The notes beneath the pieces are model-generated. The model had not been told where the DNA came from. It saw only the letters and a program-made list of their open reading frames with translations, and searched no databases. A stretch of DNA of 64,000 nt from Leucaena leucocephala (lineage: Eukaryota; Streptophyta; Magnoliopsida; Fabales; Fabaceae). This document shows positions 23,801 to 36,600 of this stretch, one piece after another (the stretch's first letter is position 1; each line of letters opens with the position of its first letter). The stretch covers positions 3,711,501 to 3,775,500 of the forward strand of contig CM073558.1 in the NCBI GenBank assembly GCA_037074615.1, written 5' to 3'. A program made the position numbers and the translations under genes.

Positions 23801-26725
23801 TTTCTATTGTGAAAAAGTTAACAGAAGATCATGGATAGAATGTAATTCCTGAAGCCTATATACGCATTTTCAACTTTGCTATTTAGTTAACAGTATAAAC
23901 AAATATGCTAAATAAGCACAATGACAAAGAATCCTGTGGAGTTATACCTTTCTCTCAAGAGTTGCAGCCCTCTGGTGGTATTCCTCTCTAAGGGTTTCAA
24001 TTTCAGCCTCATTGGAGTTTCGCTGTTCCACAATTATTAGATAACAAATGTGAACATCTTGAAGGAAGTGAGAAGCAGGATAAGCAAGAAACATGCACTA
24101 AAATGAGAAAACGTATGCCATCATATTTAGAGAAAGGCGGGGATTTTTTTCAGAAAGCCACAGAGGAAAATTAAAATTGGCTAAAAGAGAAAAATGAGGG
24201 GAGCAAAGAACAAACTCAAAAGAAGCAGTAGTAATAAATTTTTAAAGCCAGGAATACATTGTCTGTGATTAATTTACACCACTCTAGAACTGCAGGGCTG
24301 ACCAAGATAATCAAGAAAATAAACCCAAAAAGAGCTAAAAATCTGAACTATTAACGTGTGCCACATCAATTTATTAGCTCACTTTAAAACCTAAATTCCA
24401 GCCCAATGAGCCATCTTATCCATCATGCCAAATTGTCTCTTGGAAAAAGTCAAATGGAACACCATAAGCATCTAATGTCCCATCACATTTGTTAAAAAAA
24501 TCATTTATAGAAAGGACGAAATGCATGGATTACATAAAAATGACATGGCAAATTGAGAATTCTAATGAAAAAGAAAGACAGATAAGTAAATTGAAACTTG
24601 ACACCATCTACATTGCACTAAATAGACACATCATACCTTTAATTCTTCAATCACTGATTTTAATTGTTCATTTTCGTTCATCAATTTTGCGATCTCATCA
24701 GCTTTAGACTGCAAAAAGAATTAACAAAATTTTCAGTATCGCAAAATGAAAGAATGGATAGCACCATTACACCCAGCGTGCATGCTTTTAAATCAATTGG
24801 GACAAGAAAAATGATAGTAAAAACTCCATTCTAGTGATAGGTTAATCCCTTCATCTTTGAAAGGTTGAAGTCAGATTTTACCAGGTTATAAATGAAGAAA
24901 AAGGCATGCAACAATATTTAGAGGAAGTCCAATGGGAGCTTAATTAGTTCAAGAACCAAGAAAAATAAAAGTTAAAATTAAAACATGTTCAACATCATTA
25001 ATTCAACCTCGATATGCATCAAAGAAAAATAAAATATACATATTGATTCCTGAAGGAAATAATTTATTGTAGTGCATTTATCAATCCGTCCAGAAACAGA
25101 ATTACAAGACATCGAAACAAAGGAGCATAAACTAAACTGTCTAAACACAACATAGCATTCTTATTAATTTTTCATGTGAAAAAAGTTTCGTATGCCAAGT
25201 CCTCAACTAAGGAGAAAAGGACATCCAAATAAGACTCTTCAACGAGAAGGGCCACCTAGAAACCCAGTGATTATGATTCTCCTGCTTAAACAATTACAAG
25301 ACCTGAGCCCCACATTGTCATGTAGTCTTGGCACTTCGAACATAAAATAAAATAGGCTTCACCAAATTCATTTTTCACTATTATTACCATGATTACATGC
25401 ATCACAAAAAATACCTGAGCTTGTCTTGCAGCACCTTGCAGAGCAGTTTCCATCATTTTCATCTCCCTCCTCACTCTTTCCAGTTCAAGCACAGAATCTG
25501 AGTCTAACGTGTTTGTTACAGAATGCAGACTCTGCTCTTTCGTGTCAGATTCAGCATCATTGGATAAGTGTTCACCTTCATTTTGATTAGCAGTTGCTTC
25601 ATTTTCATGTAAAACCAAAGCAGGTGCCACCTCAGATGATGATGGACTAGAACCAGATTGACCAACACTATTTATTTTCTCAGATGCCACAGAAGACAAC
25701 ACAGAAGACGTGGTATCATCTCCTTCCTTGCTGTCACTGGATGCCTCAGGTTGAACAAGAGAAACTGCTTCCATACCCTCCTTTGCCTCAGATCTCTCTT
25801 CTTCTCTACCCTCCTCCTTGATTTGGTCTTGAAAATTCTCCCTCACGTCAATAAGACCATCTGACTCCCCAGGCTCAGAATTACTACCTGCAGCTTGATC
25901 CTCCTGAAAATTAACAAGCGTGTGTTGTAATGTCTCTGGAATTGTAGGGGTTTTCACTTCAGAAGTCTCATTCTCTTGAGGTTCATTAATAGAAACCGAA
26001 CTCACAACATTCTGAGCAATGGATTCAGAAAGCTCAACAGGCACGACTGGTAAGGGAAGTTCTGACTTTCCTTGTTCTGAATTCGATGTGGCAGTTCCAT
26101 CCGTTGACTCTTCATGGTCACCATGTTCCTCTACCTCATGCACCTTATTTTCTTCCTCAGCAGTACTTTCTTCAGTTTCAGTTTGGATGACCTTACCAGT
26201 TTCAGTCTGTAATGCCTTATCAGTTTCAAGGCTTTCTATTCCCTCACTTATAGGTAGATATTCTGGAGACTCAGTTTGTTCCAATGATTTCTCAGTTTCA
26301 GATTCCTGTTCAGAGGATTTAAGTTCCCCAGACGTTTCTTCAGTATTTTCCTCATTTTTATTCCCCATAAATGACATAACAGGATTAAATAGCGCTTTCC
26401 TGTCGGCCACTAAAGGCCATGAACCTGCAGCTGGAAGACAGAAGGCATAGCTTGGTTATTGTGAAACCGTTATGAACACCATTTAAAAATCTCAATCACA
26501 ATATCACATATTCAAATATTGGAAAATTCATTATGAAAAATAATTAAGAGTGATGAGAACTTGAACAATATGTTTACCTTCATTGCTGGATTCAGACTTC
26601 TCTTCGAAACCAAGAGCAGTGTCGAAATTCTTCTCAATATTCTTCACACTCTCCTGAAGCTTATTCACTGCACCCGCCAAATCAGGAAAGTTCCCCCATG
26701 TATTTTTACCACCAAACCATGCCAT
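17808..26725 (-). CDS. GC5: golgin candidate 5, TMF/ARA160 homologue
   Basis: Nineteen coding exons on the minus strand: 26725-26578, 26430-25415, 24708-24637, 24022-23948, 23360-23246, 22637-22576, 22476-22429, 21916-21632, 21547-21488, 21306-21223, 21108-21043, 20954-20856, 20775-20557, 19727-19613, 19544-19324, 18810-18751, 18670-18557, 17999-17925 and 17840-17808. They give 2967 nt and 988 residues (Arabidopsis GC5/At1g79830 about 956). The N-terminus MAWFGGKNTWGNFPDLAGAV and NIEKNFDTALGFEEKS are near-identical to the family. Residues about 50-330 form an acidic Ser/Glu-rich, probably disordered region, nearly all in the 1016-nt exon 2. The rest is long coiled coil (for example AAAKEAEALAEARVNNEAR and LEEEIRELRQKHKQELQ), ending in the conserved TMF C-terminal domain that binds Rab6/RABH GTPases in homologues. 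It should act as a peripheral Golgi tether. It lies tail to head with the transporter, as in Arabidopsis. Confidence 0.95.
21350..21457. repeat. 54-bp tandem duplication in a golgin intron
   Basis: Two copies of a 54-bp unit starting AGAATTTGT(T/C)TTCGCAAC differ at about one position. They lie in the intron between exons 9 and 10, so splice signals are not affected. The near-identity indicates a recent duplication. Confidence 0.93.
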
Positions 26726-26738
26726 CTTCAAACTACAA

Positions 26739-27400
26739 GCTGTAAAAAAGACAACCTATAATGTAACCCCATGAATGCCAAAAGCCCAAAAATTCTAAAC
26801 TTCCAGTTGATTCAACTTCAGTTCCATAAATTAGGAGCAATATAACAGATCAAAAGCAATCAAATTTAAATCATGAACGAAAATAAATTATCACCATCCG
26901 CCGAGAAACATTAGCATACGCAAAATATTCTTGTGCAAGGAAATGCACAATGGAAGAATCATAAATCTGTAGTCTGTTAAGACTAAACACAGAGATCGAG
27001 GAATCCAATTCCTGAATGAAAACAACTGGCGACGAAAGCAAACCTTGTAGGCCTGTAATAACGTGACAGTGTTGGATCCGGGAATTAGATTATGGCTTCA
27101 GCTTATTGAGCTCATGGAATAAAATTCACAAGTTTCAGTCATAAAAGAAGAATTAAGACAATGAATAAAATAAGCAAGTGGTGAAACTGCTCTCAAATGA
27201 CTGTATAATTCGATAATGGAGTGAAGATGATGGCGGTAGCTTCGGGTTCAGGAGGGTTGTTGGCGGGTCGGGGGTTGCGGATTTGCGGGTTGATTGGATG
27301 AACTTCGCAAAATTATTTGCGCTAAATTGTCGAAGGCAAATGTATTCATGTAATGGTTCTCCCTCCGCCCATGACGATGATGAACAATACAACGCGTCGT
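26739..27400 (-). other. 5' UTR, leader intron and promoter of the golgin gene
   Basis: A T-rich acceptor (TTTTTTACAG on the minus strand) ends at 26740, 14 bases before the ATG. A donor-like CTACAAG|GTTTGC lies at about 27044 on the same strand. A leader intron of about 300 bp is therefore likely, with the first exon near 27045-27390, where the DNA is clearly less AT-rich. Not proven without transcript data. Confidence 0.5.
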
Positions 27401-28392
27401 TTTTATGATTATTTTATTAAAATAAATTATGTGGTTGTATTTTGAAAAAATTACATTTAAATTTTAATTACAAAAAATCTCACAAATTTATCTACACTAT
27501 GAGCTTTTAAAGATCTATAATTAATTTTTTTAATTATAAAATGATAAAATTATCTCTTAAAAAAGTAATTTAAGTAATAAGAATATTAATTTTATTAAAA
27601 AAATAGTAATTTAAAAAAAATAGTAATTCAAACAATAAAAATAATAATTCCTACAAAAAGAAATAACAATTAAAAATAAAAAAATAATAATTAAAATGTT
27701 TTTTAAGGATAATTCTGTTATTTAATAATTTAAAAAATTAATCTTGTAAGATTTCATAATTATTTAATAATTTACTATAATTTTTTTATAATTATATTTT
27801 TTATATAAAATTTAAATACAATTTTTACTTGTAATTTTCTCATTCAAGTTTTTTTTTTATTTGATTAAAGAGTATAATATGTTCAAAGCACAGACAATTC
27901 TTCCTAAAATTTAATCTTATAATTTTCTTTTTATAAGAGTGAAACACCTCAACCGACTCACTTTCTTGTACCTCTTGTGTGTGGGGGGAAGATTAAGGTT
28001 TACACTTCTTTGTTTTGGAGATGATTAAGTGAGGCCTCTAAACTACAATCATTAAGCTCGATGCTCTAGAAAATAAGCTAATAATATCAATACAATCGTG
28101 GGTTTGAGTTTCAAAAGAAATTAATTTATAAATTCCTGAATCTGATTTAATACTAATAGATCCCACAATATTTAATATTTATAAGTTTGACTTGTAAATA
28201 ACACAACTTGATTTACAAATATAAAAATTTATTTTATAAATATTAGATCTCTCATAATCTATTAATGTTAACTGAAATTTGATTAACCTATTATTTTACC
28301 GTGGAATTAACGCATGTTTAATGGTAACTCCGTTTCTTGAGTACAATGGAGTCAGGACATCGCGCTGCTCTCAAAAAAAGAAAAGAAAAGCC

Positions 28393-28835
28393 TATTATGT
28401 TTGAAAAGAAAGAAAATTAAAATTTTAAAAAGTTTTTTTACTTAAAATTTATTTAAAAAAAATAAAATAAATAGTGTTAAAATTAAGATTTTAGATAAAT
28501 CATTATTTAATTATTATTTTATTTTTATTTTTTTATATATTTAATGTCTCTTTCTTATCTTTTTTACTATTTTTTCTCTCTTTTTCACTATCTCTCATTT
28601 TTCTTCTCTCTTTCTACTATATTTTCTCTCTCTTCTTTATTCTCTCATCTTTTTAGTAAAATCATATACTTTTTGATAAATTTTTAATTATAAAAATCGT
28701 TCTAATAATAGCTATCTAAATACTCATTTATTTATAATCATTTTTTCTATAAACTCTTTTTTAATAGTCATTTTTTAAAAATTATTCAAAAACTATTTTT
28801 TATAAGCTCTTTTTCCCATTCTTATATAACCATGC
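28393..28835 (+). mobile_element. miniature transposon, pyrimidine-tract family, copy 1 (approximate ends)
   Basis: It has the family layout: 'tgtttgaaaa...' arm, an AT-rich stretch, 'ttatttaattattattttatttttatt', then a CT-rich tract with TCTCTCTTCTTTATTCTCTC (about 28545-28655), then 'ttataaaaatcgttctaataatagctatctaaatactcattta'. The same order recurs at the other copies. No target-site duplication identified. Confidence 0.55.
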
Positions 28836-29047
28836 CTAATATTTTAGGGTCTTCTAATAAAAATAATAATTAAGGAAATTAACATATAAATGGTTGGATT
28901 TTAATTAGAAATGGTTGGGTTTCAATTGGAAATCTTGAGAGCACAATTTTGAAAGATCCTTAACTGTAATCAATCTCTTCACCAGGTTAGAAAGTGTGAT
29001 TTTCCCCGCCCCATTTGTTATGATTACCTACAGTAATTATTGGAAAC

Positions 29048-29680
29048 ATTAAGTGCCTCTTTGATAACAGTTTTTTAAAATTAATTTTGATCAAAATTTT
29101 GATTTAAAAAAATTTAAAATAAATATTAATTTTTATCCAGAATTAATTTTGGTCAAAATTTTTAGTTTGAAAAAATTTGAAACAAATAGCCATTTTTATC
29201 TAGAATTGATTTTGGACAAAATTTCAGTTTAAAACTATAGTTTTGAATAAGCTATTGAAAATATATTTTAAAACTGTAAAAAATCTTATGAATTATCTAA
29301 TTACTATTTTACTTTTATTTTTTTCTTATACTCTCTCTCCTCTCTCCTCTTTCCTCTTTACCATATCTCCTCTTTCCTCTCTCCTCTACACTATCTCCTC
29401 TCTCTTATTTCTTCTATACCCTCTATCCTCTCTCCTGTTTATTCTCTACTCCCTCTCCTCTCTCATATTTTAATCAAATTATACCCTTTTTAGTAATTTA
29501 GTAATATAAAAAGTGATTTTACTATTAATCATCCAAACATCTCTATTTTTAAAATATATTTTTTATATAATCTATTCTTTCTAAAATCTATTCTCTATAA
29601 TCTATTCTTTCTAAAATCTATTATTCTCATAATCTATTCTTTCTACAATATATTCTCTAAAAGCTAATTCAAGCACCACC
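29048..29680 (+). mobile_element. miniature transposon, pyrimidine-tract family, copy 2 (approximate ends)
   Basis: It contains 'aaaactatagttttgaataagc', 'gaattatctaattactattttac', and a long CT-rich tract at 29327-29470 dominated by CTCTCTCCTCTCTCCTCTTT units. It closes with 'atccaaacatctc' and TCTATTCT repeats. The non-coding character and the shared layout place it with the other copies. Confidence 0.6.
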
Positions 29681-31234
29681 GAAGATACCATTTCCCAGAA
29701 GCTACATGCTTACCAATAATCAATCATATTTCATTTGATATATTAACCTTTTTTAAAAAAATTGAATCTAGCTCTCAATTTTTTCGAGTTTTGAAAATTC
29801 ATATTGAACCAAACCAACCCATGAATGATGTGGCGAAAATAAGCGGGGGAAAAAAGTAACAAGCAATTTCATAGATCAAAAGTAAATAAAAAAGTTTATT
29901 CATGAATATCTGCCATTGAACTAACAAAAACGCATTTATATATTTATCGTAATTAACATTTAAAAAATAAATAGATAATACCAGAAATACAAAAAAAAAG
30001 ATACAATATTAAAAAAAAATCATCATGTACATACTTGTGTGTTCCTATTATAAAGTTGAGAGAAATCATTTTTTTAATATTATTTATAAGTCATATTATT
30101 AAATTTTTTATATAAATATATAAATTTATTCTCTATTTATTATTAATTTGATTTTATTTTCATAAGTGATAAGGTATTTTAATATGGATAAAATTAAAAA
30201 ATTATTAAATTTTAAGGTATAATTAATAATATTAAAAAAATTATTCTATATAAAATATGTTATAAATTATTTATAAATAAGATTAGATGATCGAATTGTA
30301 TGACATGAGTGATAAGAGGAGTTTGGTCATTCTTCAAGAGTATTGGGTTACATATTCATTAATACAATTTATGCGTTAATTAGCTAATTTCATGCTGTTT
30401 TCGTTAATTACCATATTTATATGCCACATCTAGTTAATTAATTCTTAGAACAAAAACAGTTAAATATAAAGGACCTAATTAATCAAATTGACTGTATCTT
30501 TTATAATGAGTTGTGAGTTATTATTATTTTTTTAGTTATATATCTGATTTATCGAAATTTTATCTTAATTATATTTAAATTTAATATGTGTCACATATTT
30601 AATTTTAATAAGTAAATTTTTTAATAATTTTTTTTATATACGTTAAAATTTAAATTCAAACCCCCAATTTTGCATGGTGTTATTGATATAAAGGGATTCG
30701 AACTTAGTATATGAATGGATGAGATATGATATCCATTCCTGTCAAAGAAGTCTATATATATTACTTATTGGACATTCTTTTAATATTTCTCCATATTTAT
30801 ATTTCGATTTAAAAAAAAAACTTAATAAATTTGAGGAGAATAATATTATACCTAGCATGCAGGACAGGTATCTAGTTTGAAGATATATAATGTGGTAGTA
30901 CACATTTTTCTCGCAGGTGGGCATTCATTTAATAATTTAACATTTTATATATACTGTCTCAAAAGTTAAGATTCACTTCAATTGGTTAATTTAGTTAGTT
31001 TTAATTTAGCTTATTTTTTATTTAATAAAAAATATAAAATTTATAGTATTAAAAGTGTTTGTCTTTTTAATAATTGTAATTTTTAAAATTTAAATTTTTA
31101 CTTTTTCTAAAATGATGCCGCTCACCATTTCAAAAATCAATATAGCTTATTGATTGATATAAATTCTTTAATTTCATTAAGTTCCCATACATATATACTT
31201 ATCTTGAGGATTGATTTGGTCTACATAGTCTATA

Positions 31235-31790
31235 TATGACTATATTGGGAAAACTTTAAACTATAATTTTTAAAAAAAAATTAGTTTAAATTTTAGTTTA
31301 GAAAAATTTTAAAATAAATATCTATCTTTTTCTAAAATAAATTTTAGACTAAATTATGATTTAAAATCATAGTTTCAGATAAGATAGTATGAGTAACTTT
31401 TAGAAAAGTAAAAGAGGTTATAAATTACTCAATTATTATTTTACCATTATTTTTACATTCTCTCTTTTCTATCTTCTCCACCCTTCCTCATATTTTTTCT
31501 CTCTTCTCTATTAATTTTTCTCCACGTTCTCATATCTTTTCTCTCTATTCTATATTCACTATTTTTTACCTTCTCTCCTATTTTTTTCTCTTATTTTTAA
31601 TAAAATTATACCCTTTCTGATAAATTTTTAATTATAAAAGTCATTTTTCCAATAATTATCCAAACACTAATTTATCTATAACCACTTTTTTTATAAACTC
31701 TTCAAAATTCCTTTTCTAAAAACTACTCAAAAACCTTTTTTTTTCCTATAAAACATTTTCTAAAAGTATATCCAATTACACTATATATTA
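31235..31790 (+). mobile_element. miniature transposon, pyrimidine-tract family, copy 3 (approximate ends)
   Basis: The diagnostic words ATAGTTTCAGATAA (about 31369), 'ttataaattactcaattattattttacc' and the CT-rich tract (31455-31600) follow in order, then 'ataaaagtcatttttccaataattatccaaac'. It lies head to tail against an inverted copy that begins a few bases later. Confidence 0.65.
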
Positions 31791-31796
31791 TATTAT

Positions 31797-32285
31797 AAGC
31801 CCGTTTGAATAAATTTTTAAAAAAATATTCATGAAAAATAGGGTATTTAGATATTTTTTAGAAAAAAATTTTTGAAGAAAAATTTATAAAAAATAATTTT
31901 AAATAAATAAGTGTTTGAATAGCTATTTTTATAAATATTTTTATTATTAGTAAGTTACTAAAAAATGTATGATTTAATTAAAAATAAGAGAGACGATATA
32001 AGATGTAAAATACAGAAAATAGAGGAGAAAGGGTAAAAAAGATGTAAGATAGAGGAGAGATGAGAGAGTATGTGAGAAAAAATAATAATAAAATAGTAAT
32101 TGGATAATTCATAAACTCTTTTAATATTCTAAAAGTTAGTCTCAATTTATACAAAACTTAGTTTTAAAATATAATTTGATCAAAAAATTAATTGAAATAA
32201 CTATAATTATTTATTTTAAAAAAATTAAAATTTAGAATATAAGTCTTTTTAAAATCTTAATTTTAATCAAAACTAAACAGGTAAT
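31797..32285 (-). mobile_element. miniature transposon, pyrimidine-tract family, copy 4, inverted (approximate ends)
   Basis: The family sequence runs in reverse complement: a purine tract ('agagacgatataag...gaggagaaaggg...gagaggagagatgagagag', about 31988-32070) replaces the pyrimidine tract. It is preceded by 'cccgtttgaataaattttt' and followed by 'aaaactaaacagg'. These edges are roughly inverted (CCCGTTT and CCTGTTT when reversed) and mark short terminal repeats. Confidence 0.65.
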
Positions 32286-33232
32286 ATATATATACGTATA
32301 CGCCCTTAATTTGTTATTTTTTTTAAAAAAAAAACCACGATCTGAACGTGGACTTCGTGAACCTCATGTGAAAATTACAAACAAAGCCCACTAACTGATA
32401 TAGGAGTCTCAACGTCCACGACCATCGAAAAAAAAAAACCTTTATGAATGAATAACAGCAAATATCCCCATTGTTTTAAATTCAATTGAGTAGAAATTAG
32501 ACTATTTAAAATATATTTAATTTTTAAAAAATATTATTTTATTTTAATTTTAGTTATAATGTTTAGGGAGATATTTTAATTTTTATATATCTAAATTTAT
32601 GTATGAAGATAATAAACAATTTATCTTATCTAATATTTTTATTGTTTAAAAGAAAAGAGACTTTACTCTACTTTTAGATTATAAGTGAAATTAATCACTT
32701 TTTAAAAATTATTGTACAAAAAAAATTAAATATATACAAAACTTTCTCCCTTCAATTTCACACAAAATATAAGGAAATGTAAAAAAAAAAAATTGGTTAA
32801 TAATTTGTAAAACGTTGAATTCCATATGAGAGTTTTATTGTAGATAATTTAAAAATATATTTGTAAGCGTTAATTGAACTCAGAAATCATACGCTTAATT
32901 TTAATAAGTTCTCGAAACTTAATTCATTTAAATATTTTTAATATAACATAAATATCTATATAATCCGTAGACATGCGTTGTACCATACATATAACATAAC
33001 TGAATGAATGATTAAACTAATACATGAGACTTAATTATGTTTGAACTAGTCCTATCATTGATGGTGGTAGCAGCTATAAATTAATATTATTAACAAGCTA
33101 TTAATTCAGATAATAAATAATATTATATATAAAAAAATATAAATTTAAAATTTAAAAAATACATTTAGTGAGAGAGATTACACTTTAGTAGGATAAAAAT
33201 CAGCCCCTCCACCAACTCAAGTGTATCAGACA

Positions 33233-33240
33233 TAACGGTA
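33233..33240. promoter_or_regulatory. candidate MYB-binding site upstream of the GL2-type gene
   Basis: TAACGGTA reads TACCGTTA on the other strand, containing CCGTTA, a match to the plant R2R3-MYB consensus CNGTTR. It lies 380 bp upstream of the ATG in the only GC-richer part of the promoter. Arabidopsis GL2 is activated by the MYB factors WER and GL1, so the site is plausible. Such a short motif also occurs by chance. Confidence 0.3.
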
Positions 33241-33619
33241 GTCGGTAGCTGAGGGAGTTGTGCTCACTCCCATTTTACAGACCCCCCACGTCTACCAGTC
33301 AACCCTACCTGCCCTATCTGTCTCCCATGAAACCACAACCCTGATAATAATATTAATAATAATAACAATAAATATCATATAATTATTAAAAAAAGTTCTA
33401 ACAGTAGAAAATGATTAAAAAAATTCGAAGCGAGTTCCTTCCGTTTGTTTTTATATTCTTTAATCTTTATCCTTTAATTGGGAAGCAGTCCCTACATCTC
33501 TCTCTCATCTCTCTCTCTCTCTATATCCCCACAACATTTCATTTCGTCCTTCTTCCTCTCATCAGATCCCTCCTACACCAGAATTACTACTATAGCTTCT
33601 TCCATAGCCATCTAATAAC

Positions 33620-36600
33620 ATGTCCAACCATCCTCATCACTACTTGCCCTCCCCTGCTCTCTCTCTCAGCCTTGTAAGATATATGCATCCTTCTTCTTCT
33701 TCTTCGTCCTACTTCCCTCTATATATACACATATATGTCTTTATATATTATGAAATTCGGTAAAATTAAGGGTTTTATTTTATGTTTCTCTTTCTTGATT
33801 TCTTTATTCTTGTGTTTTCGTTTGATTTGGATTTGGAAGGCGGGAATCTTTCGCCTTGATGATGGAGTAGCGAAGTCGAGCAACGCTGAGATGGAAGAAG
33901 CCGACGGGGAGGAGGGAAGAGGAGGAGGCGAGCGGCGAGACAGCACTGTTCATCACGAGATTAGCAGCGAGAACTCTGGTGGGCTGATCGGGAGATCGTC
34001 GAGATCCGACGATGGCTTCGAAGAAGGCCATGACGATGTTGAAGGTGACGGAGACAAGAACAAGAGAAAGAAACAGAGGAAGAGATATCATAGGCACACT
34101 GCTGAGCAGATCAGAGAAATGGAAGGGTACGTAAACTTTTATATATGCTCTCGCTCCTCTTTACTACTATAGCTAGTATGAAGTGCACTGGTAAGTGAGA
34201 ATTCTGCAAATAAATAAAGAGATAGTGTCAACTAATTAGGGTATGCCCCAGATATATTAATTATTAATTATTGGTGCAGACTTTTCAGAGAGTCGCCACA
34301 TCCTGATGAGAACCAGAGACAACAACTTAGCAAGCAATTAGGCCTTGCTCCTAGGCAAGTCAAGTTCTGGTTCCAAAATCGTCGAACCCAAATCAAGGTA
34401 ATCATCAGTTAATTACTCCATTTAAGTTAATTAACTTAAATTTAATTGTTAATTCCTCCATTCAGATATGCAAGCTAGGACGTAATTCTTTCATGGAAGC
34501 TTATTTCAGAATAATTACGCATTTACTTTTTGTAATGGGAGGAAACAATATAATGCAATTTATTAATTAGCTAATTAATTATGTTAAGAATTATTTTGCT
34601 GCAGGCTATACAAGAGCGTCATGAGAATCTATTGCTAAAGTCAGAAATGGATAAACTTAGAGAGGAAAATGAAGCCTTGAGAGGGATCATAAACAAAGCT
34701 TGTTGCTCCAACTGTGGAGTCGCCACCATTTCCTCAGATTCCCCCATGCCTCCTCAACTACACCAACTCCGTCTAGAAAATGCCAAACTCAAATCTGAGG
34801 TTTGTATATTTCAATTATTTCTGGCAACACCTTCTCATTTTATACATTATTCCTGGAGAAAATTATAAAATTATTTATTCACTAATTAACACACATAATA
34901 CGTAGGACATATTCTAATCAAAGCCTATTAATACAATCATATAGAAATTCCACCATTCCAAGTGCGTAGCAGCGGAAGACTCTAAAATGCCTCTCGCCAT
35001 AATTAGATGATCTGAAGCAGCATTCCACAAAGTTCACAATCTAAAATTGATACAATTGAAAACATAATCAGAGAATCTTGTAAGTAATTTATGTGTAAAC
35101 AAGTTAGGGAACTCGATCTCAGGGAGCAAATGAGAAACCATTAAGCTTATTTATTTAATTAAATCAATAATTAAACAAGAGTGAGTAAAAATTCTAAACC
35201 TAAACTCAGTCAAACTGATTAGCAGATTTAAATCTAGAATATCCTAAGATAATTCAAATATTAAATACAATACGATATAAATGAAATATCTAACATAATA
35301 TGGATACACTTACCCTTTTCATGAGGTTTAGCTTTTGTCACACACACATATATATATATATATATTTGTGTGAGGACGTACACATTACGAACCTAATTGT
35401 TAATGGTTTGTGTGTATAGATTGAGAAGCTTCGAACAGCAGTAGCGAAGGGCCCACCGGGGTCGACAATCTCACCTTCGAGATCTTTGGGAAATGAGCAA
35501 ATGGAGAACAGGAGCTGTATGGAAATTTACAGTGGAATTTTCGGACTTGAGAAGACAAAGGTAATGGAGCTAGTTAAGGAAGCAATGGAAGAGCTGATAA
35601 AGATGGCAACTATGGAGGAACCATTATGGGTTCGTAGTGTTGAGACTGGTCGCCAAATACTAAATTACGATGAATATTTAAAACAGTTCAAAGTTGAACA
35701 CTCGTCGTCGTCGTTAAAGAGATTATCAGCGTACTCCATCGAAGCCTCGAGAGAAACTGGGGTTGTTCTTCTGGATCTTCCTCGTCTTCTTCAAATCTTC
35801 TTGGACGTGGTACGTGGTATACGTAAACCACAGGAGAAAACTATATGTATAACTTTGAAACTACGTACTTATAATTTTCTGTGACTCATCCAAGATATAT
35901 ATATATATGTTGTATGTATATATATATATACTATTTGCAGAATCAATTGAAGGAAATGTTTCCGAGTTTAATATCGAAGGCAGCCATTGTTGATGTTATT
36001 TGTAGTGGCGAAGGTGCTAACAAGGATGGCGCGGTGCAACTGGTGAGGAAATTATAATTTCAACATCATAATAATAATGGTTTATACGCATGTTCTGTAA
36101 AGTTAATTATTATAATACATTTAACAAAATGCCTCATTTAATTATCTTCGATCATCTTCATACATCAATTTTTTCAGCATGAAATATAAAGTGTACTATC
36201 AATCTATCAATATATTTAATTAAATTTATAGAGGAGCATTAATATTCATGGCTTAAACCCTATACCCACTATATATATATATTTGTAAAATATTATGTGA
36301 ATGAATTATGAGTTCAGTATGTGTAGTTGTTTTACATTAATATATAATTAATGACGATTGTTCAGAATATGATGAATATCTTTCACTAATCAATTCAATG
36401 AATACAATAAACCCCCTAAGGAGTTACCCTAAACCCTTTAAGGCTAGTTTGTTACGATGGATTTGGATATATGGAAAAATTTTCTGAATTTGATTTAAAA
36501 AAATTAATTAGAGAAGTTGATAAAAGTTTTTAATTAATTTTTCCACTTTTTTTTTATCTTACATGTTCTCCTGATTAAAATTTTATAATCCTATTTCTCC

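Larger units (their letters stand above)
27401..33180. other. repeat-rich spacer upstream of the GL2-type gene
   Basis: The largest gene-free block, about 5.8 kb and extremely AT-rich. It holds at least four copies of one miniature transposon family (separate entries), recognisable by a pyrimidine tract (CTCTCTCCTCTCTCC-like) flanked by A/T arms. Between them I see no exon. The last few hundred bases before 33620 are the probable promoter of the HD-ZIP gene. Confidence 0.6.

Noticed and set aside
26019..26450. 143-codon + strand frame
   Set aside because: It is the antisense shadow of golgin exon 2, whose biased Ser/Glu codons leave the opposite strand open.
32335..32430. tRNA-like look with ACGTGGAC and GTCCACG words
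   Set aside because: No A-box and B-box pair and no cloverleaf could be formed. I saw no tRNA, rRNA or snoRNA gene anywhere in the window.
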